A stretch of 64,000 nucleotides of DNA from Variovorax paradoxus. Lineage in GTDB: Bacteria; Pseudomonadota; Gammaproteobacteria; Burkholderiales; Burkholderiaceae_C. Below are positions 26,132 through 37,453 of the stretch, piece after piece. The stretch's first letter is position 1. The number at the start of each line of letters is the position of its first letter. The stretch is from contig NZ_CP045644.1 of assembly GCF_009498455.1 (NCBI RefSeq), positions 6,637,001-6,701,000 on the forward strand, written 5' to 3'. Made by a program: the position numbers and the translations under genes. The notes under the pieces were generated by a model. That model searched no databases, had not been told where the DNA came from, and worked only from the letters and a program-made list of their open reading frames with translations.

Positions 26132-26782
26132 TCAGTTGGCGCGGGTGCCAACCACTTCGATTTCCACGCGACGGTTCTTGGCGCGGCCTTCCTTGGTGCG
26201 GTTGTCAGCCACTGGCTGCTTCTCGCCCTTGCCTTCGGTGTAGACGCGGTTGCGTTCGATGCCCTTCGAGACCAGGAAGGCCTTGACGGCTTCGGCGCGA
26301 CGCACCGACAGACGCTGGTTGTATGCGTCGGTACCGATGGAGTCGGTGTGACCCACAGCGATGATGACTTCGAGGTTCACGCCACGGATCTTCTCGACCA
26401 GGTCGGTCAGCTTGGCGCGACCTTCGGGCTTCAGAACCGACTTGTCGAAGTCGAAGAAGGCGTCAGCAGCGAAGGTGACCTTCGAAGCAGCGACTTGTGC
26501 GGGAGGCGGAGCAACCGGAGCGCCAGGCGTGGGAGCCACAGCAGCCGGGCCAGCCGGAACCAGAGCACCGTCGCAACCGGCGGCAGCCGTTGCGGGCGTC
26601 CAGTTGGCATCGCGCCAGCACAGTTCGTTCGTGCCATTCTTCCAGACGAGTTCGCCGGTGCCGTTTTGCCAGTTGTCGATCGTAGGACCGCCGTTCGCAG
26701 CGGTGACACGGGTCTGCGCGCCGGCGGCAGTGGCGAGCGCAGCGACTGCAAACATCATCGCCACTTTATTCAGTTTCTTCAT
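26132..26782 (-). CDS. OmpA-family outer membrane protein without beta-barrel
   Basis: A 216-residue envelope protein. Signal peptide ending at ATAAGAQ (about residue 22); a short N-terminal domain with repeated NGT motifs (NWQNGTGELVWKNGTNELCW), a Pro/Ala-rich linker, then a C-terminal OmpA-like peptidoglycan-binding domain (about 105-216) with FFDFDKSVLKPEGR, GHTDSIGTDAYNQRLSVRRAEAV and GKGEKQPVADNRTKEGRAKNRR-like region. It anchors the outer membrane to peptidoglycan. The eight-strand barrel of classical OmpA is absent, as is common in Comamonadaceae. A clear terminator follows. Confidence 0.9.
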   Translation of the reverse strand: MKKLNKVAMMFAVAALATAAGAQTRVTAANGGPTIDNWQNGTGELVWKNGTNELCWRDANWTPATAAAGCDGALVPAGPAAVAPTPGAPVAPPPAQVAASKVTFAADAFFDFDKSVLKPEGRAKLTDLVEKIRGVNLEVIIAVGHTDSIGTDAYNQRLSVRRAEAVKAFLVSKGIERNRVYTEGKGEKQPVADNRTKEGRAKNRRVEIEVVGTRAN

Positions 26783-27006
26783 GGTTCTCCTCTTGGGGAA
26801 AAAGCCGCAGCCGCGCTGCGAATCAAGGACGCTTTAAGTGACCACCACCCAAAACGTTGAGACGATTGTGCCATAGGGTCTTTGGCAAACAGGCCGCTGG
26901 ACGCCCCCGAAGCGTAGGACGGAGGCGGAATAGAGCCCTTGTGTTGCGGCGGTGCGACACCCCTCACAGCGTAAAATTTCGCCTTCCTGCCGCCAGCCTC
27001 TAGCTC

Positions 27007-29652
27007 ATGACCTCCTTCGCCAAAGAAACCCTGCCCATCAGTCTCGAAGAGGAAATGCGCAGCAGCTACCTCGATTACGCCATGAGCGTGATCGTCGGCC
27101 GGGCGCTTCCCGACGCCCGCGACGGCCTCAAGCCGGTGCACCGCCGGGTGCTGTACGCGATGCACGAGCTCAACAACGACTGGAACCGGCCGTACAAGAA
27201 GTCGGCCCGTATCGTCGGCGACGTGATCGGTAAGTACCACCCGCACGGCGACCAGTCGGTTTACGACACCATCGTCCGCCTGGCCCAGGACTTCTCGATG
27301 CGCCACATGCTGGTCGACGGCCAGGGCAACTTCGGGTCGGTCGACGGCGACAACGCGGCCGCAATGCGTTATACGGAAATCCGGCTGGCCAAAATTGCGC
27401 ACGAAATGCTGGCGGATATCGACAAGGAAACCGTCGACTTTCAGGACAATTACGACGGCTCCGAAAAAGAACCGAAAGTTTTGCCCAGCCAGCTGCCGAA
27501 TTTGCTGGTCAATGGCTCCGGCGGTATTGCGGTCGGCATGGCCACGAATATCCCGCCGCACAACCTGAATGAAGTGGTGGATGCGTGCCTGTATCTGCTG
27601 CGCAATCCGCAGGCCACCATCGACGAACTGATGGAAATCGTGCCGGCGCCGGACTTCCCCACCGCCGGCATCATCTACGGCATCAACGGCGTGAAGGACG
27701 GCTATCGCACCGGCCGCGGCAAGGTCGTGATGCGCGCCAAGTGCCACTTCGAGGACATCGACCGCGGCCAGCGCCAGGCGATCATCGTTGACGAGCTCCC
27801 CTACCAGGTCAACAAGAAGACGCTGCAGGAGCGCATGGCCGAGCTGGTGCACGAGAAAAAAATCGAAGGCATCAGCCACATCCAGGACGAGTCCGACAAG
27901 TCGGGCATGCGCCTGGTGATCGAACTCAAGCGCGGCGAAGTGCCCGAGGTCGTGCTCAACAACCTCTACAAGCAGACGCAGCTGCAGGACACCTTCGGCA
28001 TCAACATGGTGGCGCTGGTCGATGGCCAGCCCAAGCTGTGCAACCTGAAGGACCTGATCGAGGTCTTCCTGCAGCACCGCCGCGAAGTGGTCACGCGCCG
28101 CACGGTCTTCACGCTGCGCAAGGCCCGCGAACGCGGCCACGTGCTCGAAGGCCTGGCGGTGGCGCTCGCCAACATCGACGAGTTCATTCGCATCATCCGC
28201 GAATCGCCCACGCCGCCGGTCGCCAAGGCCGAGCTCATGACCCGCAGCTGGGACAGCAAGCTGGTGCGCGAGATGCTCACGCGTTCGCGCGCCGACGGCG
28301 GCGTGATCAACGCCGATGACTACCGCCCTGAAGGCCTTGAGCGCGAATACGGCATGGGCGGCGACGGCCTGTACCGCCTGTCTGAAACGCAGGCGCAGGA
28401 AATCCTGCAGATGCGTCTGCAGCGCCTGACCGGTCTCGAGCAGGACAAGATCGTCGCCGAGTACAAGGACGTCATGGCCGAGATCGACGACCTGCTCGAC
28501 ATCCTGGCCAAGCCCGAGCGCGTCTCGATCATCATTGGCGACGAACTCGGCGAGATCAAGCAGGAGTTCGGCCAGTCGAAGGTCGGCGCCCGCCGCAGCC
28601 TGGTCGAGCACAGCGCCTACGACCTCTCGACCGAAGACCTGATCACGCCGACCGACATGGTCGTCACGCTCTCCCACAGCGGCTACATCAAGAGCCAGCC
28701 GCTGGGCGAGTACCGTGCGCAAAAGCGCGGTGGCCGCGGCAAGCAGGCCACGGCCACGAAGGAAGACGACTGGATCGACCAGCTCTTCATCGCCAACACG
28801 CACGACTACATCCTGTGCTTCTCGAACCGCGGCCGGCTGTACTGGCTCAAGGTGTGGGAAGTGCCGGCAGGCTCGCGCGGCTCGCGCGGGCGTCCCATCG
28901 TCAACATGTTCCCGCTGCAGGAAGGCGAGAAGATCAACGTCGCGCTCGCCCTCACTGGCGAGAAGCGCACCTTCCCGGCCGACCAGTACGTGTTCATGTC
29001 GACCTCGATGGGCACGGTCAAGAAGACGGCGCTCGACGAATTCAGCAACCCGCGCAAGGGCGGCATCATTGCCGTGAACCTCGATGAAGGCGACTACCTC
29101 ATCGGCGCGGCACTCACCGACGGCAAGCATGACGTGATGCTGTTCAGCGACAACGGCAAGGCCGTGCGCTTCGACGAAGAAGACGTCCGCCCGCTGGGCC
29201 GCAACGCCCGCGGCGTGCGCGGCATGTCGCTGGAGCCGGGCCAGGGCGTGATCGCCATGCTGGTGGCCGAGGACGAGCAGCAAAGCGTGCTCACCGCCAC
29301 CGAAAATGGTTACGGAAAACGCACAAGCATTACCGAATACACCCGTCATGGCCGCGGAACCAAAGGCATGATCGCGATTCAACAGAGTGAGCGCAACGGC
29401 AAGGTCGTTGCCGCCACGCTCGTTCATGCGGACGATGAGATCATGCTCATCACCGACAAGGGTGTGCTCGTGCGCACCCGTGTGGCCGAGATTCGCGAAC
29501 TGGGTCGGGCGACGCAAGGCGTCACGCTGATCGGGCTCGACGAAGGCGCCAAACTCAGCGGGCTTCAACGCATCGTCGAAAACGACGCGGTCGGCGAAAG
29601 CGAGCCGGACGCAGACGACACTTCCACATCTTCAACGGAGAATCCTCAGTGA
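27007..29652 (+). CDS. gyrA: DNA gyrase subunit A
   Basis: An 881-residue type IIA topoisomerase subunit that introduces negative supercoils with GyrB. The catalytic Tyr122 lies in [14 protein letters not shown], the same number as in E. coli, and the C-terminal GyrA-box is seen in [13 protein letters not shown]. The quinolone-determining positions read GDQSVYD (81-87): Gln replaces the usual Ser83 while Asp87 is kept. First gene of the gyrA-serC-pheA-tyrA-aroA-rpsA group; its stop overlaps the GTG of the DUF2059 gene (GTGA). A TAAAAT stretch 30 bp upstream could be its -10. Confidence 0.98.
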   Translation: MTSFAKETLPISLEEEMRSSYLDYAMSVIVGRALPDARDGLKPVHRRVLYAMHELNNDWNRPYKKSARIVGDVIGKYHPHGDQSVYDTIVRLAQDFSMRHMLVDGQGNFGSVDGDNAAAMRYTEIRLAKIAHEMLADIDKETVDFQDNYDGSEKEPKVLPSQLPNLLVNGSGGIAVGMATNIPPHNLNEVVDACLYLLRNPQATIDELMEIVPAPDFPTAGIIYGINGVKDGYRTGRGKVVMRAKCHFEDIDRGQRQAIIVDELPYQVNKKTLQERMAELVHEKKIEGISHIQDESDKSGMRLVIELKRGEVPEVVLNNLYKQTQLQDTFGINMVALVDGQPKLCNLKDLIEVFLQHRREVVTRRTVFTLRKARERGHVLEGLAVALANIDEFIRIIRESPTPPVAKAELMTRSWDSKLVREMLTRSRADGGVINADDYRPEGLEREYGMGGDGLYRLSETQAQEILQMRLQRLTGLEQDKIVAEYKDVMAEIDDLLDILAKPERVSIIIGDELGEIKQEFGQSKVGARRSLVEHSAYDLSTEDLITPTDMVVTLSHSGYIKSQPLGEYRAQKRGGRGKQATATKEDDWIDQLFIANTHDYILCFSNRGRLYWLKVWEVPAGSRGSRGRPIVNMFPLQEGEKINVALALTGEKRTFPADQYVFMSTSMGTVKKTALDEFSNPRKGGIIAVNLDEGDYLIGAALTDGKHDVMLFSDNGKAVRFDEEDVRPLGRNARGVRGMSLEPGQGVIAMLVAEDEQQSVLTATENGYGKRTSITEYTRHGRGTKGMIAIQQSERNGKVVAATLVHADDEIMLITDKGVLVRTRVAEIRELGRATQGVTLIGLDEGAKLSGLQRIVENDAVGESEPDADDTSTSSTENPQ

Positions 29653-30236
29653 AAAAACAACTCAAGCTCGCACTCCTGACCGCCGCCCTCGCCGGCTCGT
29701 CCATGGCCGCCATGGCCCAGGACAAGGCCACGCTGATCAAGCAGTTCATCGAGATCCAGCGCCCCGGCATCGAATCGCTGGCACGCGGCCTGATCGAGCA
29801 GTCGAGCGCCCCCATCGCGCAAGCCGGTTCGCAGTACCTGCAGACGCAAGTGCCCGAAGCCAAGCGCGAGGCCGCCGCCAAGGCCGCTGACGCCGAGCTG
29901 AAGAAGTACTTCGACGACGCCTACCCGGTCGTGCGCGACAAGGCCGTGCAGATCGCCCCTGGCGCCCTCACGCCCATCCTCGAGCAGAACTTCACCGAAG
30001 ACGAGCTCAAGCAGCTGCTGGCCTGGATCAACTCGCCCCTGAGCAAGAAGTACCAGGAACTGAACCCGAAGATGCAGACCGCTCTGACGGAAAAGCTGGT
30101 GACCGACACCCGCGCCACCATCGAACCCAAGATGCGCGCACTCGACACCAACGTCGCCAAGGCCCTCGGTGCTCCGACCGACGGCGGCGCAGCTCCCGCC
30201 AAGGCGCCCGCCGCCAAGGCTCCTGCCAAGAAGTAA
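29649..30236 (+). CDS. Secreted DUF2059 family protein
   Basis: A 195-residue exported protein with a signal peptide (cleaved after SSMAAMA, about residue 23), a mostly helical DUF2059 domain ([27 protein letters not shown]) and a low-complexity Ala/Pro/Lys tail ([14 protein letters not shown]). Starts with GTG, overlapping the gyrA stop. DUF2059 proteins are periplasmic and of unknown function. The position between gyrA and serC is conserved in this group of bacteria, though no link to either neighbour is known. Confidence 0.88.
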   Translation: MKKQLKLALLTAALAGSSMAAMAQDKATLIKQFIEIQRPGIESLARGLIEQSSAPIAQAGSQYLQTQVPEAKREAAAKAADAELKKYFDDAYPVVRDKAVQIAPGALTPILEQNFTEDELKQLLAWINSPLSKKYQELNPKMQTALTEKLVTDTRATIEPKMRALDTNVAKALGAPTDGGAAPAKAPAAKAPAKK

Positions 30237-30242
30237 AGCAAC

Positions 30243-31373
30243 GTGACCCAGCAGCAGACGCCGGCCGGCAAGCGCCCCTACAACTTTTCGGCCGGTCCGG
30301 CTGCCATGCCGGAGGCGGTGCTTCAACGCGCCGCTTCCGAGATGCTCGATTGGCAGGGCAGCGGCATGAGCGTGATGGAAATGAGCCATCGCGGCAAGGA
30401 ATTCGGTGCCATCTGCACCCAGGCGGAAGCCGACATCCGCACGCTGCTGGCCATCCCCTCGCACTTTCACATCCTGTTCATGCAGGGTGGCGGCCTTGGC
30501 GAAAACGCCATCGTGCCGTTGAACCTGTCGCGCGGCGCCGCCGCCGACTTCGTCGTCACGGGCAGCTGGAGCGCCAAGTCGCACAAGGAAGCGCAGCGCT
30601 ACTGCACGGCTCGCGTGGCCGCGAGCAACGTCGACAACCAGCACACGAAGCTGCCCGATCCCGCGCGCTGGCAGCTGTCCGCCGATGCCTCGTACGTGCA
30701 CGTGTGCAGCAACGAAACCATCAACGGCATCGAGTTCCAGCAATTGCCCGACCTGGCCGCGCTTGGCAGCAAGGCGCCGCTGGTCATCGATTTCTCGTCG
30801 CACGTGGCCTCGCGCAGCGTCGACTGGAGCCGCGTGGGCCTGGCCTTCGGCGGCGCCCAGAAGAACCTCGGCCCCGCCGGCCTGACCATCGTGGTCGTGC
30901 GCGACGACCTGCTGGGCCACGCCCTCGAAATCTGCCCGAGCGCGTTCAACTACAAGACCGTGGCCGACAACCAGTCCATGTACAACACCCCGCCGACCTG
31001 GGGCATCTACATGGCGGGGCTCACGTTCCAGTGGCTGCTGCAGCAGACCGAAGGCGGACTCACCGGCATCGCCGCGATGGAGCAACGCAACATCGAGAAG
31101 GCGACGCTGCTCTACAGCTTCATCGACGGCTCCGACTTCTACGCCAACCGCATCGACGCAAGCTGCCGTTCGCGCATGAACGTGCCGTTCTTCCTGGCCG
31201 ACGAAAGCCGCAACGAAGCCTTCCTGGCCGGTGCACGCGAAGCCGGACTGCTGCAGCTCAAGGGTCACAAGTCGGTCGGTGGCATGCGGGCGAGCATCTA
31301 CAACGCCATGCCGCTGGCAGGGGTGCAGGCCTTGGTGGCCTACATGAGAGAATTCGAGCGATCGCATGCGTAG
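30243..31373 (+). CDS. serC: Phosphoserine aminotransferase
   Basis: A 376-residue PLP enzyme that converts 3-phosphohydroxypyruvate and glutamate to O-phosphoserine, and the matching intermediate of pyridoxine synthesis. Family marks: [14 protein letters not shown] near the start, [17 protein letters not shown], and the PLP lysine in [15 protein letters not shown], then [12 protein letters not shown] at the C-terminus. Start is GTG at 30243, six bases after the DUF2059 stop. It is followed by pheA, tyrA and aroA, the classic amino acid operon order. Confidence 0.97.
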   Translation: MTQQQTPAGKRPYNFSAGPAAMPEAVLQRAASEMLDWQGSGMSVMEMSHRGKEFGAICTQAEADIRTLLAIPSHFHILFMQGGGLGENAIVPLNLSRGAAADFVVTGSWSAKSHKEAQRYCTARVAASNVDNQHTKLPDPARWQLSADASYVHVCSNETINGIEFQQLPDLAALGSKAPLVIDFSSHVASRSVDWSRVGLAFGGAQKNLGPAGLTIVVVRDDLLGHALEICPSAFNYKTVADNQSMYNTPPTWGIYMAGLTFQWLLQQTEGGLTGIAAMEQRNIEKATLLYSFIDGSDFYANRIDASCRSRMNVPFFLADESRNEAFLAGAREAGLLQLKGHKSVGGMRASIYNAMPLAGVQALVAYMREFERSHA

Positions 31374-31397
31374 GCGCATGCCCTGTTGCTCGCACCG

Positions 31398-32519
31398 ATG
31401 ACCGCCTCTGCCCCCACACCACCCACCTCCCCCGACAATTCCGAAAGCTTGGCCGATCTGCGCGTGCAGATCGACTCGCTCGACCAACGGCTCCTGAGCC
31501 TGCTCAACGAGCGCGCCCATGTGGCCGAGCTGGTCGGCGAGGTCAAGAAGCGCGAAGGCACGCCGTTCTTCCGCCCCGACCGCGTTGCCGCGGTCATCGA
31601 CAAGATGCAAAGCAGCAATGGCGGTCCGCTCAAGGACCTCCATGTCGCAGCCATCTGGCGCGAGATCATGTCGGCCTGCCTGGCCCTCGAGTCGCCGCAG
31701 CGCGTGGCCGTGCTCGGCCCCGAAGGCACCTTCTGCGAACAGGCCGCCATCGAGTACTTTGGCGGCGCCGCCGACCTGATTTACTGCGCCAGCTTCGACG
31801 AGGTGTTCCACGCCACGGCAGCAGGCAGCGCCCAATACGGCGTGGTCGGTGTCGAGAACTCGACCGAAGGCGTGGTCACGCGCTCGCTCGACCTGTTCCT
31901 GCACTCGCCCACCCATGTCGTCGGCGAAGTCAGCCTGCTGGTGCGCCATCACCTGATGCGCAGCAGCAATTCGCTCGAAGGCGTCGAGGCCGTGCTGGCC
32001 CACCCGCAGGCGCTGGCGCAGTGCCAGACCTGGCTGTCCAAGCACCTGCCCAACGCCGAGCGACGCGCCGTGTCGAGCAACGCCGAAGGCGCGCGCCTCG
32101 CGGCCACTAACCCGGCCTGGGCCGCGCTGGCCGGCGAACGCGCCGCCACCCGCTTCGGCCTGCACATCGTGGCGCACGCCATCCAGGACGACTCGTACAA
32201 CCGCACCCGCTTCTCGGTGATCTGCCTGCCGCAGACGCTGGCCATGCCGCCGGCCTCGGGCAAGGACTGCACGAGCCTCATCGTCTCGGTGCCGAACCGG
32301 CCCGGCGCAGTGCACGACCTGCTGGTGCCGTTGAAGGCCAACAACGTGTCGATGACGCGCTTCGAGTCGCGCCCCGCACGCACCGGCCAGTGGGAGTACT
32401 ACTTCTACATCGACCTCGACGGCCACCCCTCGCAGCCCAACGTGGCCGCGGCACTGGCCGAACTGCGCGGCCTCTGCGCCTTCTACAAGGTGCTCGGCGC
32501 CTACCCGATCAAAGCCTGA
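31398..32519 (+). CDS. pheA: Chorismate mutase / prephenate dehydratase (P-protein)
   Basis: A bifunctional 373-residue enzyme of phenylalanine synthesis. The N-terminal chorismate mutase domain (about residues 20-105: LADLRVQIDSLDQRLLSLLNER) is followed by the prephenate dehydratase domain (about 107-280: VAVLGPEGTFCEQAA, GVVGVENSTEGVV) and an ACT domain (about 285-370: SLIVSVPNRPGAVHDLL, RFESRP) that gives phenylalanine feedback control. The ATG at 31398 is preferred to a TTG four codons earlier. Prephenate is also used by TyrA encoded next. Confidence 0.96.
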   Translation: MTASAPTPPTSPDNSESLADLRVQIDSLDQRLLSLLNERAHVAELVGEVKKREGTPFFRPDRVAAVIDKMQSSNGGPLKDLHVAAIWREIMSACLALESPQRVAVLGPEGTFCEQAAIEYFGGAADLIYCASFDEVFHATAAGSAQYGVVGVENSTEGVVTRSLDLFLHSPTHVVGEVSLLVRHHLMRSSNSLEGVEAVLAHPQALAQCQTWLSKHLPNAERRAVSSNAEGARLAATNPAWAALAGERAATRFGLHIVAHAIQDDSYNRTRFSVICLPQTLAMPPASGKDCTSLIVSVPNRPGAVHDLLVPLKANNVSMTRFESRPARTGQWEYYFYIDLDGHPSQPNVAAALAELRGLCAFYKVLGAYPIKA

Positions 32520-32537
32520 GCCGAACGGACCGACGCG

Positions 32538-33431
32538 ATGTTCGAGCAACTGGGATTGATCGGCTGCGGCCTCATGGGCGGCTCCTTTGCGCTCGCGCTC
32601 AAGCGCGCGAAGCTGGTGAAACGCGTGGTCGGCTACAGCAAGTCGCCCTCCACCACTGAGCGGGCGCGCCAGCTCGGCGTGATCGACGTGGCGGCGCCCT
32701 CGGCGCTGCTGGCGGTGTCCGGCGCCGACCTCGTGCTGCTGGCGGTGCCGGTGGCCGCCTCGGAAGCCACCTTCAAGGCCATCCGCCACGGCATCTCGGC
32801 CGACACGCTGGTGATGGACGTGGGTTCGACCAAGGGCGACGTGATCGAAGCCGCGCGCAACGGCCTGCAAAAGCAATTCGCGAACTTCGTGCCGGCGCAC
32901 CCGATCGCCGGCAAGGAAGTCTCCGGCATCGAGCACGCCGAAGCCTCGCTGTTCACCGGCCGCCAGGTCGTGCTGACCCCGGTCAAGACCACGCTGCGCT
33001 CGAACGTGCAGCGCGCCTCGCAGGTGTGGAGCGGCATCGGCGCCAACGTCGTCACCATGACGCACGAAGCGCACGACGCCGCTTTTGCCGCCGTGAGCCA
33101 TCTGCCGCACCTGTTGGCCTTCGCGTACATCAATGCGCTGACCGCACAGCCCGAAGGCGACCGCTTCCTGGACCTGGCCGGACCGGGCTTTCGGGACTTT
33201 TCGCGCATCGCCGCCAGCGATCCGGTCATGTGGCGCGATGTGCTGCTGGCCAATCGCGAGCAGGTGCTCCAACAATCGAGGGCTGTCCGGCAGGCGCTCG
33301 ACGATCTCGAAGCGCTGATGACCGCCGGCGACCTTCAGGGGCTGGAGCAATCCATCGCCTCCGCCAGCAAGGCGCGCGCGCGTTGGAAGCCGAATGCGAG
33401 TTCCGACGCCTCGGCCCTGCAGGACAGCTGA
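32538..33431 (+). CDS. tyrA: Prephenate dehydrogenase
   Basis: A 297-residue NAD(P)-dependent enzyme of tyrosine synthesis. N-terminal Rossmann motif [20 protein letters not shown], then [10 protein letters not shown] and [18 protein letters not shown] (catalytic His region), and [14 protein letters not shown] in the dimerisation part. It acts on prephenate or arogenate; which one is preferred cannot be told from sequence. It ends one base before the aroA/cmk start, so the genes are cotranscribed. Confidence 0.95.
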   Translation: MFEQLGLIGCGLMGGSFALALKRAKLVKRVVGYSKSPSTTERARQLGVIDVAAPSALLAVSGADLVLLAVPVAASEATFKAIRHGISADTLVMDVGSTKGDVIEAARNGLQKQFANFVPAHPIAGKEVSGIEHAEASLFTGRQVVLTPVKTTLRSNVQRASQVWSGIGANVVTMTHEAHDAAFAAVSHLPHLLAFAYINALTAQPEGDRFLDLAGPGFRDFSRIAASDPVMWRDVLLANREQVLQQSRAVRQALDDLEALMTAGDLQGLEQSIASASKARARWKPNASSDASALQDS

Positions 33432-33432
33432 C

Positions 33433-35451
33433 ATGTTCTCGACCGCTTTCCTCGATCTTCCGCCTCTCGTGGGCGCCGCCGGCACGGTCCGGCTGCCGGG
33501 CTCCAAGAGCATCTCCAACCGCGTGCTGCTGCTGGCCGCGCTCGCCAGCGGCACCACGACGATCCACGACCTGCTCGATTCCGACGACACGCGCGTGATG
33601 CTCGACGCCCTGCGTGCGATGGGCTGCGGCATCGAACCGGCCGGCAGTTCGCTGCGCATCACGGGCTTGGGCCGCAAGCTCCCGCCGGCGATGGACGCCA
33701 CGCTGCTGCCGCTGTTCCTGGGCAACGCCGGCACGGCGATGCGCCCGCTGACCGCGGCGCTGTCCCTGCTCGGCGGCGAGTTCGAACTCAGCGGCGTGCC
33801 GCGCATGCACGAGCGCCCGATCGGCGACCTGGTCGACGCCCTGACGCAGCTCGGCTGCCGCATCGACTACCTCGGCAACCCCGGCTATCCGCCGCTGCGC
33901 ATCCATCCGGTGTCGCACGACGAACTGGCACTCGGCGCGCCGATCCGCGTGCGCGGCGACGTGTCGAGCCAGTTCCTCACCGCCCTGTTGCTGGCGCTGC
34001 CGCTCGCCGCAGCCAACGACATCGTGATCGAGGTCGTCGGCGAACTGATTTCCAAGCCCTACATCGAAATCACGCTGAACCTGCTGGCGCGCTTCGGCAT
34101 CACGGTGCGGCGCGACGGCTGGGAGCGTTTCACCATTCCCGCCGGCAGCCGCTACAGCTCGCCGGGTGAGATCCACGTCGAGGCGGACGCCTCGTCTGCC
34201 AGCTATTTCATAGCACTCGGCGCCATTGCAACGGGCGTTTCGGGCCAGAACGGCATCCGGATCGAAGGCGTCGGCGCGGCCTCGATCCAGGGCGACATCC
34301 GTTTCATCGATGCCGCCGCGCAAATGGGTGCGCTGGTCGACAGCGGCCCGAACTGGCTCGAAATCCGCCGCGGCGCCTGGCCCCTCAAGGCCATCGACCT
34401 CGACGCGAACCACATCCCCGATGCGGCCATGACGCTGGCCGTCATGGCGCTGTACGCCGACGGCCCCAGCACGCTGCGCAACATCGCGAGCTGGCGTGTG
34501 AAGGAAACCGACCGCATCGACGCCATGGCCAACGAGCTGCAGAAGCTCGGCGCGACGGTCGAGGCGGGGCCGGATTTCATCCGCGTCCATCCGCTGCCGG
34601 CTGCCGGATGGCGGCCCGCCAGCATCCGCACCTATGACGATCACCGCGTCGCCATGTGTTTTTCGCTCGCGGCCTTCAATTCGGCCGGCGTGGCGGTGCG
34701 CATCCTCGAACCGCACTGCGTCGCCAAGACCTTCCCCGACTACTTCGAGACCCTGTTCTCGGTGGCCGAGGCTGCCGAGGTGCCCGTGATCTGCATCGAC
34801 GGCCCGACCGCCTCGGGCAAGGGCACGCTGGCCGCCGAGGTGGCGCGCCTGCTGGGCTATCACTACCTCGACTCGGGCTCGCTCTACCGCGTGACCGGGC
34901 TCGCCGCCCGCCGCGCCGGCCTGGAGGCCACGGCCGCGAACGAGGCGCAGATCGCCGCCCTCGCGGCCGCCCTGCCCCTGCAGTTCACCGAGGGCAAGGT
35001 GCTGCTGGCCGGCGACGATGTGAGCGACGACATCCGCACCGAAGCCGCCGGCATGGATGCCTCGCGCGTCTCCGCGCTGCCGGCCGTGCGCGAGGCGCTT
35101 CAAGACCTGCAACACCGCTTTCGCCGCCTGCCCGGCCTCGTGGCCGACGGACGCGACATGGGCACCGTGATCTTCCCCGACGCGGCGCTCAAGGTGTTCC
35201 TCACGGCCGGTGCCGCCCAGCGCGCCGAACGGCGGCATAAGCAGTTGATTTCAAAGGGTATTTCGACTACACTCGACAGTCTTCGCTCCGACTTGGAAGC
35301 ACGTGACGCCCGGGACTCTTCCCGCAGCGTCGCCCCTCTGAAGCCGGCGCAGGACGCTCGCCACCTCGACAACTCCCAGCTGTCCATCGAACATTCGATC
35401 GACACGGTGTTGAACTGGTGGCAAGAAATTCAACCGTTCAAGTCCGCTTGA
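33433..35451 (+). CDS. aroA-cmk: Fused EPSP synthase and cytidylate kinase
   Basis: One 672-residue reading frame. Residues 1-445 are 3-phosphoshikimate 1-carboxyvinyltransferase ([32 protein letters not shown]), the sixth step of the shikimate pathway. Residues 450-672 are (d)CMP kinase, with P-loop [12 protein letters not shown] (454-465) and [16 protein letters not shown] fusion of neighbours aroA and cmk is known in Comamonadaceae; elsewhere they are two genes. The two parts do unrelated reactions, so the fusion probably reflects gene order. The upstream in-frame extension lies in tyrA. The stop at 35449-35451 falls inside the loop and stem of the first rpsA leader hairpin. Confidence 0.96.
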   Translation: MFSTAFLDLPPLVGAAGTVRLPGSKSISNRVLLLAALASGTTTIHDLLDSDDTRVMLDALRAMGCGIEPAGSSLRITGLGRKLPPAMDATLLPLFLGNAGTAMRPLTAALSLLGGEFELSGVPRMHERPIGDLVDALTQLGCRIDYLGNPGYPPLRIHPVSHDELALGAPIRVRGDVSSQFLTALLLALPLAAANDIVIEVVGELISKPYIEITLNLLARFGITVRRDGWERFTIPAGSRYSSPGEIHVEADASSASYFIALGAIATGVSGQNGIRIEGVGAASIQGDIRFIDAAAQMGALVDSGPNWLEIRRGAWPLKAIDLDANHIPDAAMTLAVMALYADGPSTLRNIASWRVKETDRIDAMANELQKLGATVEAGPDFIRVHPLPAAGWRPASIRTYDDHRVAMCFSLAAFNSAGVAVRILEPHCVAKTFPDYFETLFSVAEAAEVPVICIDGPTASGKGTLAAEVARLLGYHYLDSGSLYRVTGLAARRAGLEATAANEAQIAALAAALPLQFTEGKVLLAGDDVSDDIRTEAAGMDASRVSALPAVREALQDLQHRFRRLPGLVADGRDMGTVIFPDAALKVFLTAGAAQRAERRHKQLISKGISTTLDSLRSDLEARDARDSSRSVAPLKPAQDARHLDNSQLSIEHSIDTVLNWWQEIQPFKSA

Positions 35452-35491
35452 GCGGATTGAAGTGCAGCCTTTCAAGTCCGCTTGAAAGGCT
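35438..35491 (+). promoter_or_regulatory. Tandem hairpins in the rpsA leader
   Basis: The 15-mer TTCAAGTCCGCTTGA occurs twice (35438-35452 and 35471-35485). The first copy forms TCCGCT-TG-AGCGGA (35443-35456), overlapping the aroA-cmk stop; the second forms an 11-bp perfect stem AGCCTTTCAAG/CTTGAAAGGCT around a TCCG tetraloop (35466-35491). They sit about 200 bp before the rpsA ATG. No T-run follows, so they look like a processing or S1-autoregulation element rather than a terminator. S1 is known to repress its own mRNA in E. coli; the link here is inference. Confidence 0.5.
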
Positions 35492-35683
35492 TGCGTCTCC
35501 CGGGTGTTCCGGGTGGCGCCTACCGCTCCAGCAGGCTCCTTCCGCGCGACAGCGCACTGGCCTGCTGGTTGTTCCACCAACCGGGCTCATGCCCACAACC
35601 TAACCGCCGTCTACAGACCTCCAGCAGCCGCACGCAATTTCGCAAGAGCGCCTGCCAACCCTGCCTGACGGAAGGAACCATAA

Positions 35684-37372
35684 ATGTCTGAATCTTTTGC
35701 CGACCTATTCGAAGAGTCCCTGAAGCGTTCCGAAATGCGCAGCGGCGAGGTCATCACGGCCGAAGTCGTGCGCGTCGAACACAACCACGTCGTCGTCAAC
35801 GCTGGTCTGAAGTCCGAAGCGTATGTGCCGATCGAAGAGTTCAAGAACGACAAGGGCGAACTCGAAGTCCAGGCCGGCGATTTCGTTTCCGTTGCCATCG
35901 GCAGCGTTGAAAACGGCTACGGCGACACCATCCTCTCGCGCGACACCGCCAAGCGTCTGGCTTCGTGGCTCGCCCTCGAGAAGGCCCTGGAATCGGGCGA
36001 CTTCGTCACCGGCACCACCAGCGGCAAGGTCAAGGGCGGCCTGACCGTTCTGGTCAACGGCATCCGTGCATTCCTGCCGGGTTCGCTGATCGACACGCGT
36101 CCGATCAAGGACCTGACCCCGTACGAAAACAAGACCCTCGAATTCAAGGTCATCAAGCTCGATCGCAAGCGCAACAACGTCGTGCTGTCGCGCCGTGCCG
36201 TGGTCGAAGCCAGCATGGGCGAAGAGCGCGCCAAGCTGATGGAAACCCTGAAGGAAGGCGCTGTTGTCCGCGGCGTGGTCAAGAACATCACCGAATACGG
36301 TGCGTTCGTGGACCTCGGCGGCATCGACGGCCTGCTGCACATCACCGACATGGCATGGCGCCGTGTTCGCCACCCGAGCGAAGTCGTTCAGGCCGGCCAG
36401 GAAATCACCGCCAAGATCCTCAAGTTCGACACCGAAAAGAACCGTGTCTCGCTGGGTCTCAAGCAAATGGGTGACGACCCGTGGATGGGCGTTTCGCGCC
36501 GCTACCCGCAATCGACCCGCCTGTTCGGCAAGGTCACGAACATTGCCGACTACGGCGCGTTCGTCGAACTCGAACCCGGCATCGAAGGCCTGGTGCACGT
36601 CTCCGAAATGGACTGGACCAACAAGAACATCGCTCCGAACAAGATCGTCTCGCTGGGCGACGAAGTCGAAGTCATGGTCCTGGAAATCGACGAAGACAAG
36701 CGCCGCATCAGCCTGGGCATGAAGCAGTGCAAGGCCAACCCGTGGCAAGAGTTCGCGCAAAACACGAAGCGTGGCGACCGCGTCAAGGGCCCGATCAAGT
36801 CGATCACCGACTTCGGCGTGTTCGTGGGTCTGGCTGCCGGCATCGACGGCCTGGTTCACCTCTCGGACCTCTCGTGGAACGAAACCGGCGAAACCGCCGT
36901 TCGCAACTACAAGAAGGGCCAGGAAGTCGAAGCGATCGTGCTGGCTGTCGACGTCGACCGCGAACGCATCTCGCTGGGCATCAAGCAGCTCGACAGCGAT
37001 CCGTTCACCACGTTCACCACCGTGAACGACAAGGGCCAGATCGTGACCGGCAAGGTCAAGACCGTGGACGCCCGCGGCGCTGAAATCGACCTCGGCGAAG
37101 ACATCATCGGCTACCTGCGTGCTTCGGAAATCTCGCGCGACCGCGTTGAAGATGCCCGCAACGTGCTCAAGGAAGGCGACGAAGTCACGGCCATCGTGGT
37201 GAATGTGGATCGCAAGACCCGCAACATCCAGCTGTCGATCAAGCAGAAGGACATGGTTGACGAACAAGGCGCCATGGCCAACCTGAGCCAGCAGTCGGCA
37301 CGCGAAAACGCGGGCACGACCAGCCTGGGCGCCCTGCTGCGCGCCAAGCTCGACAACAGCGACAACAAGTAA
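35684..37372 (+). CDS. rpsA: 30S ribosomal protein S1
   Basis: A 562-residue protein with six S1 RNA-binding domains, seen as repeated [37 protein letters not shown] and [19 protein letters not shown] units, close to the 557 residues of E. coli S1. It binds mRNA leaders to the 30S subunit. Codon use shifts to the highly expressed pattern (GAA, GTT, AAG rich) relative to neighbours. AAGGA lies before the ATG at 35684. A strong terminator follows at 37384-37424. Confidence 0.98.
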   Translation: MSESFADLFEESLKRSEMRSGEVITAEVVRVEHNHVVVNAGLKSEAYVPIEEFKNDKGELEVQAGDFVSVAIGSVENGYGDTILSRDTAKRLASWLALEKALESGDFVTGTTSGKVKGGLTVLVNGIRAFLPGSLIDTRPIKDLTPYENKTLEFKVIKLDRKRNNVVLSRRAVVEASMGEERAKLMETLKEGAVVRGVVKNITEYGAFVDLGGIDGLLHITDMAWRRVRHPSEVVQAGQEITAKILKFDTEKNRVSLGLKQMGDDPWMGVSRRYPQSTRLFGKVTNIADYGAFVELEPGIEGLVHVSEMDWTNKNIAPNKIVSLGDEVEVMVLEIDEDKRRISLGMKQCKANPWQEFAQNTKRGDRVKGPIKSITDFGVFVGLAAGIDGLVHLSDLSWNETGETAVRNYKKGQEVEAIVLAVDVDRERISLGIKQLDSDPFTTFTTVNDKGQIVTGKVKTVDARGAEIDLGEDIIGYLRASEISRDRVEDARNVLKEGDEVTAIVVNVDRKTRNIQLSIKQKDMVDEQGAMANLSQQSARENAGTTSLGALLRAKLDNSDNK

Positions 37373-37383
37373 GCTGAGTCCGA

Positions 37384-37424
37384 AGACAGAGGCAGGCCCC
37401 CCGGGGCCGCTCTGTCTTTTTTTT
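37384..37424 (+). terminator. Rho-independent terminator after rpsA
   Basis: AGACAGAG pairs with CTCTGTCT, and GGCCCC with GGGGCC after a small bulge, followed by eight T (37417-37424). It lies 12 bp after the rpsA stop. Confidence 0.9.
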
Positions 37425-37453
37425 CGTCCACGTTTTTCGTTTATGTTTGGCCT

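Noticed and set aside
26779..29568. 929-codon open frame antisense to gyrA
   Set aside because: High-GC shadow: the forward frame is a full GyrA with catalytic residues, and the antisense product is low-complexity with no family features.
29646..33863. 1405-codon antisense frame over serC-pheA-tyrA-aroA
   Set aside because: Covers four clear genes on the other strand; His/Arg/Ala/Gly/Val-rich composition typical of antisense high-GC frames.
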